A model generated the notes under the pieces. It searched no databases. It was given only the letters and a program-made list of their open reading frames with translations, and was not told the origin of the DNA. A stretch of DNA of 52,192 nt from Deltaproteobacteria bacterium (GTDB lineage Bacteria > Desulfobacterota > GWC2-55-46): the NCBI GenBank assembly GCA_016182655.1, contig JACPGB010000056.1:82572-134763 (forward strand), given 5' to 3'. Shown here piece after piece: positions 52,101-52,192 of this stretch. The position numbers and the translations under genes were made by a program. Every line of letters starts with the position of its first letter. The stretch's first letter is position 1.

Positions 52101-52192
52101 AAGCGAATAAGGGCTTGGAAGTTATCGAAGCAAGACATTCCGATAATGAGCGTTATGTGCTCCGTTTCTCAAGTCCTGTTTTGGGTATGTCC
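52101..52192. other. no gene seen at the right edge
   Basis: The last 92 bases hold no frame with a ribosome site and no recognisable RNA. Confidence 0.5.

Overview
The window is GC-rich bacterial DNA with a marked preference for ATA (Ile) and AGG/AGA (Arg) codons. It carries a Gram-negative cell plan (secretin, outer-membrane barrel), an H-I-K-E-C-F-A-B-D V/A-type ATPase operon, citramalate synthase and a very large multiheme cytochrome c. This suggests an anaerobic, metal- or electron-handling member of the Desulfobacterota/Nitrospirota neighbourhood or a related uncultured phylum. The phylum cannot be fixed from the sequence alone. Almost every gene lies on the minus strand.

Layout, left to right. 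(1) 1-2746: truncated tldD and, upstream of it with a 4-base overlap, a circularly permuted ATP-grasp protein. (2) 2828-3208: a DUF2267 protein with a strong terminator. (3) 3258-3788: a gene-free insertion with 13-bp terminal inverted repeats and a 9-bp target duplication. (4) 3796-25842: about 22 kb of tightly packed minus-strand genes, probably one operon. Read 5' to 3' it encodes a 1,697-aa extracellular beta-helix protein, three cupredoxin/multicopper-oxidase-like proteins, a lipoprotein, a secreted subtilase with a MopE-like motif, and a complete-looking type II secretion machine gspE-F-G-H-I-J-K-L-M-C-D. (5) 26107-27486, divergent from that operon: a membrane-anchored 2x[4Fe-4S]/FAD oxidoreductase. 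(6) 27680-33951, minus strand: an outer-membrane beta-barrel, a 1,305-aa cytochrome with 57 CXXCH motifs, and a diheme b-type membrane cytochrome. (7) 34348-36519: tRNA-Cys, a thermonuclease, a HAMP-like membrane protein, and an AbrB-like/cupin gene pair. (8) 36831-40890: metF-purQ-purS-purC-purB. (9) 41266-51895: V/A-ATPase operon, comEA-like gene, citramalate synthase.

The most striking biology is in regions 4-6. A dedicated type II secretion system is co-transcribed with its likely cargo, which includes three unusual cupredoxin proteins. Next to it lies a predicted trans-envelope electron conduit (cytochrome b, 57-heme cytochrome, barrel). Two of the cupredoxin proteins carry complementary halves of a multicopper-oxidase ligand set, suggesting a split, heteromeric oxidase. 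In Geobacter sulfurreducens a multicopper protein (OmpB) exported by an atypical type II system is known to be needed for reducing insoluble metal oxides, so I infer a related role in extracellular electron transfer or metal redox chemistry. CRP/FNR-type palindromes lie between the divergent genes and upstream of the cytochrome b gene, which suggests shared control.

The intergenic spaces are rich in repeats: one long MITE-like insertion, a two-copy ~220-bp inverted-repeat element sitting just after the stop codons of purS and atpF, GGGACTttccAGTCCC hairpins, and CCCCTCCC/GGGAGGGG hairpins. I see no CRISPR array, rRNA, prophage or intact transposase.
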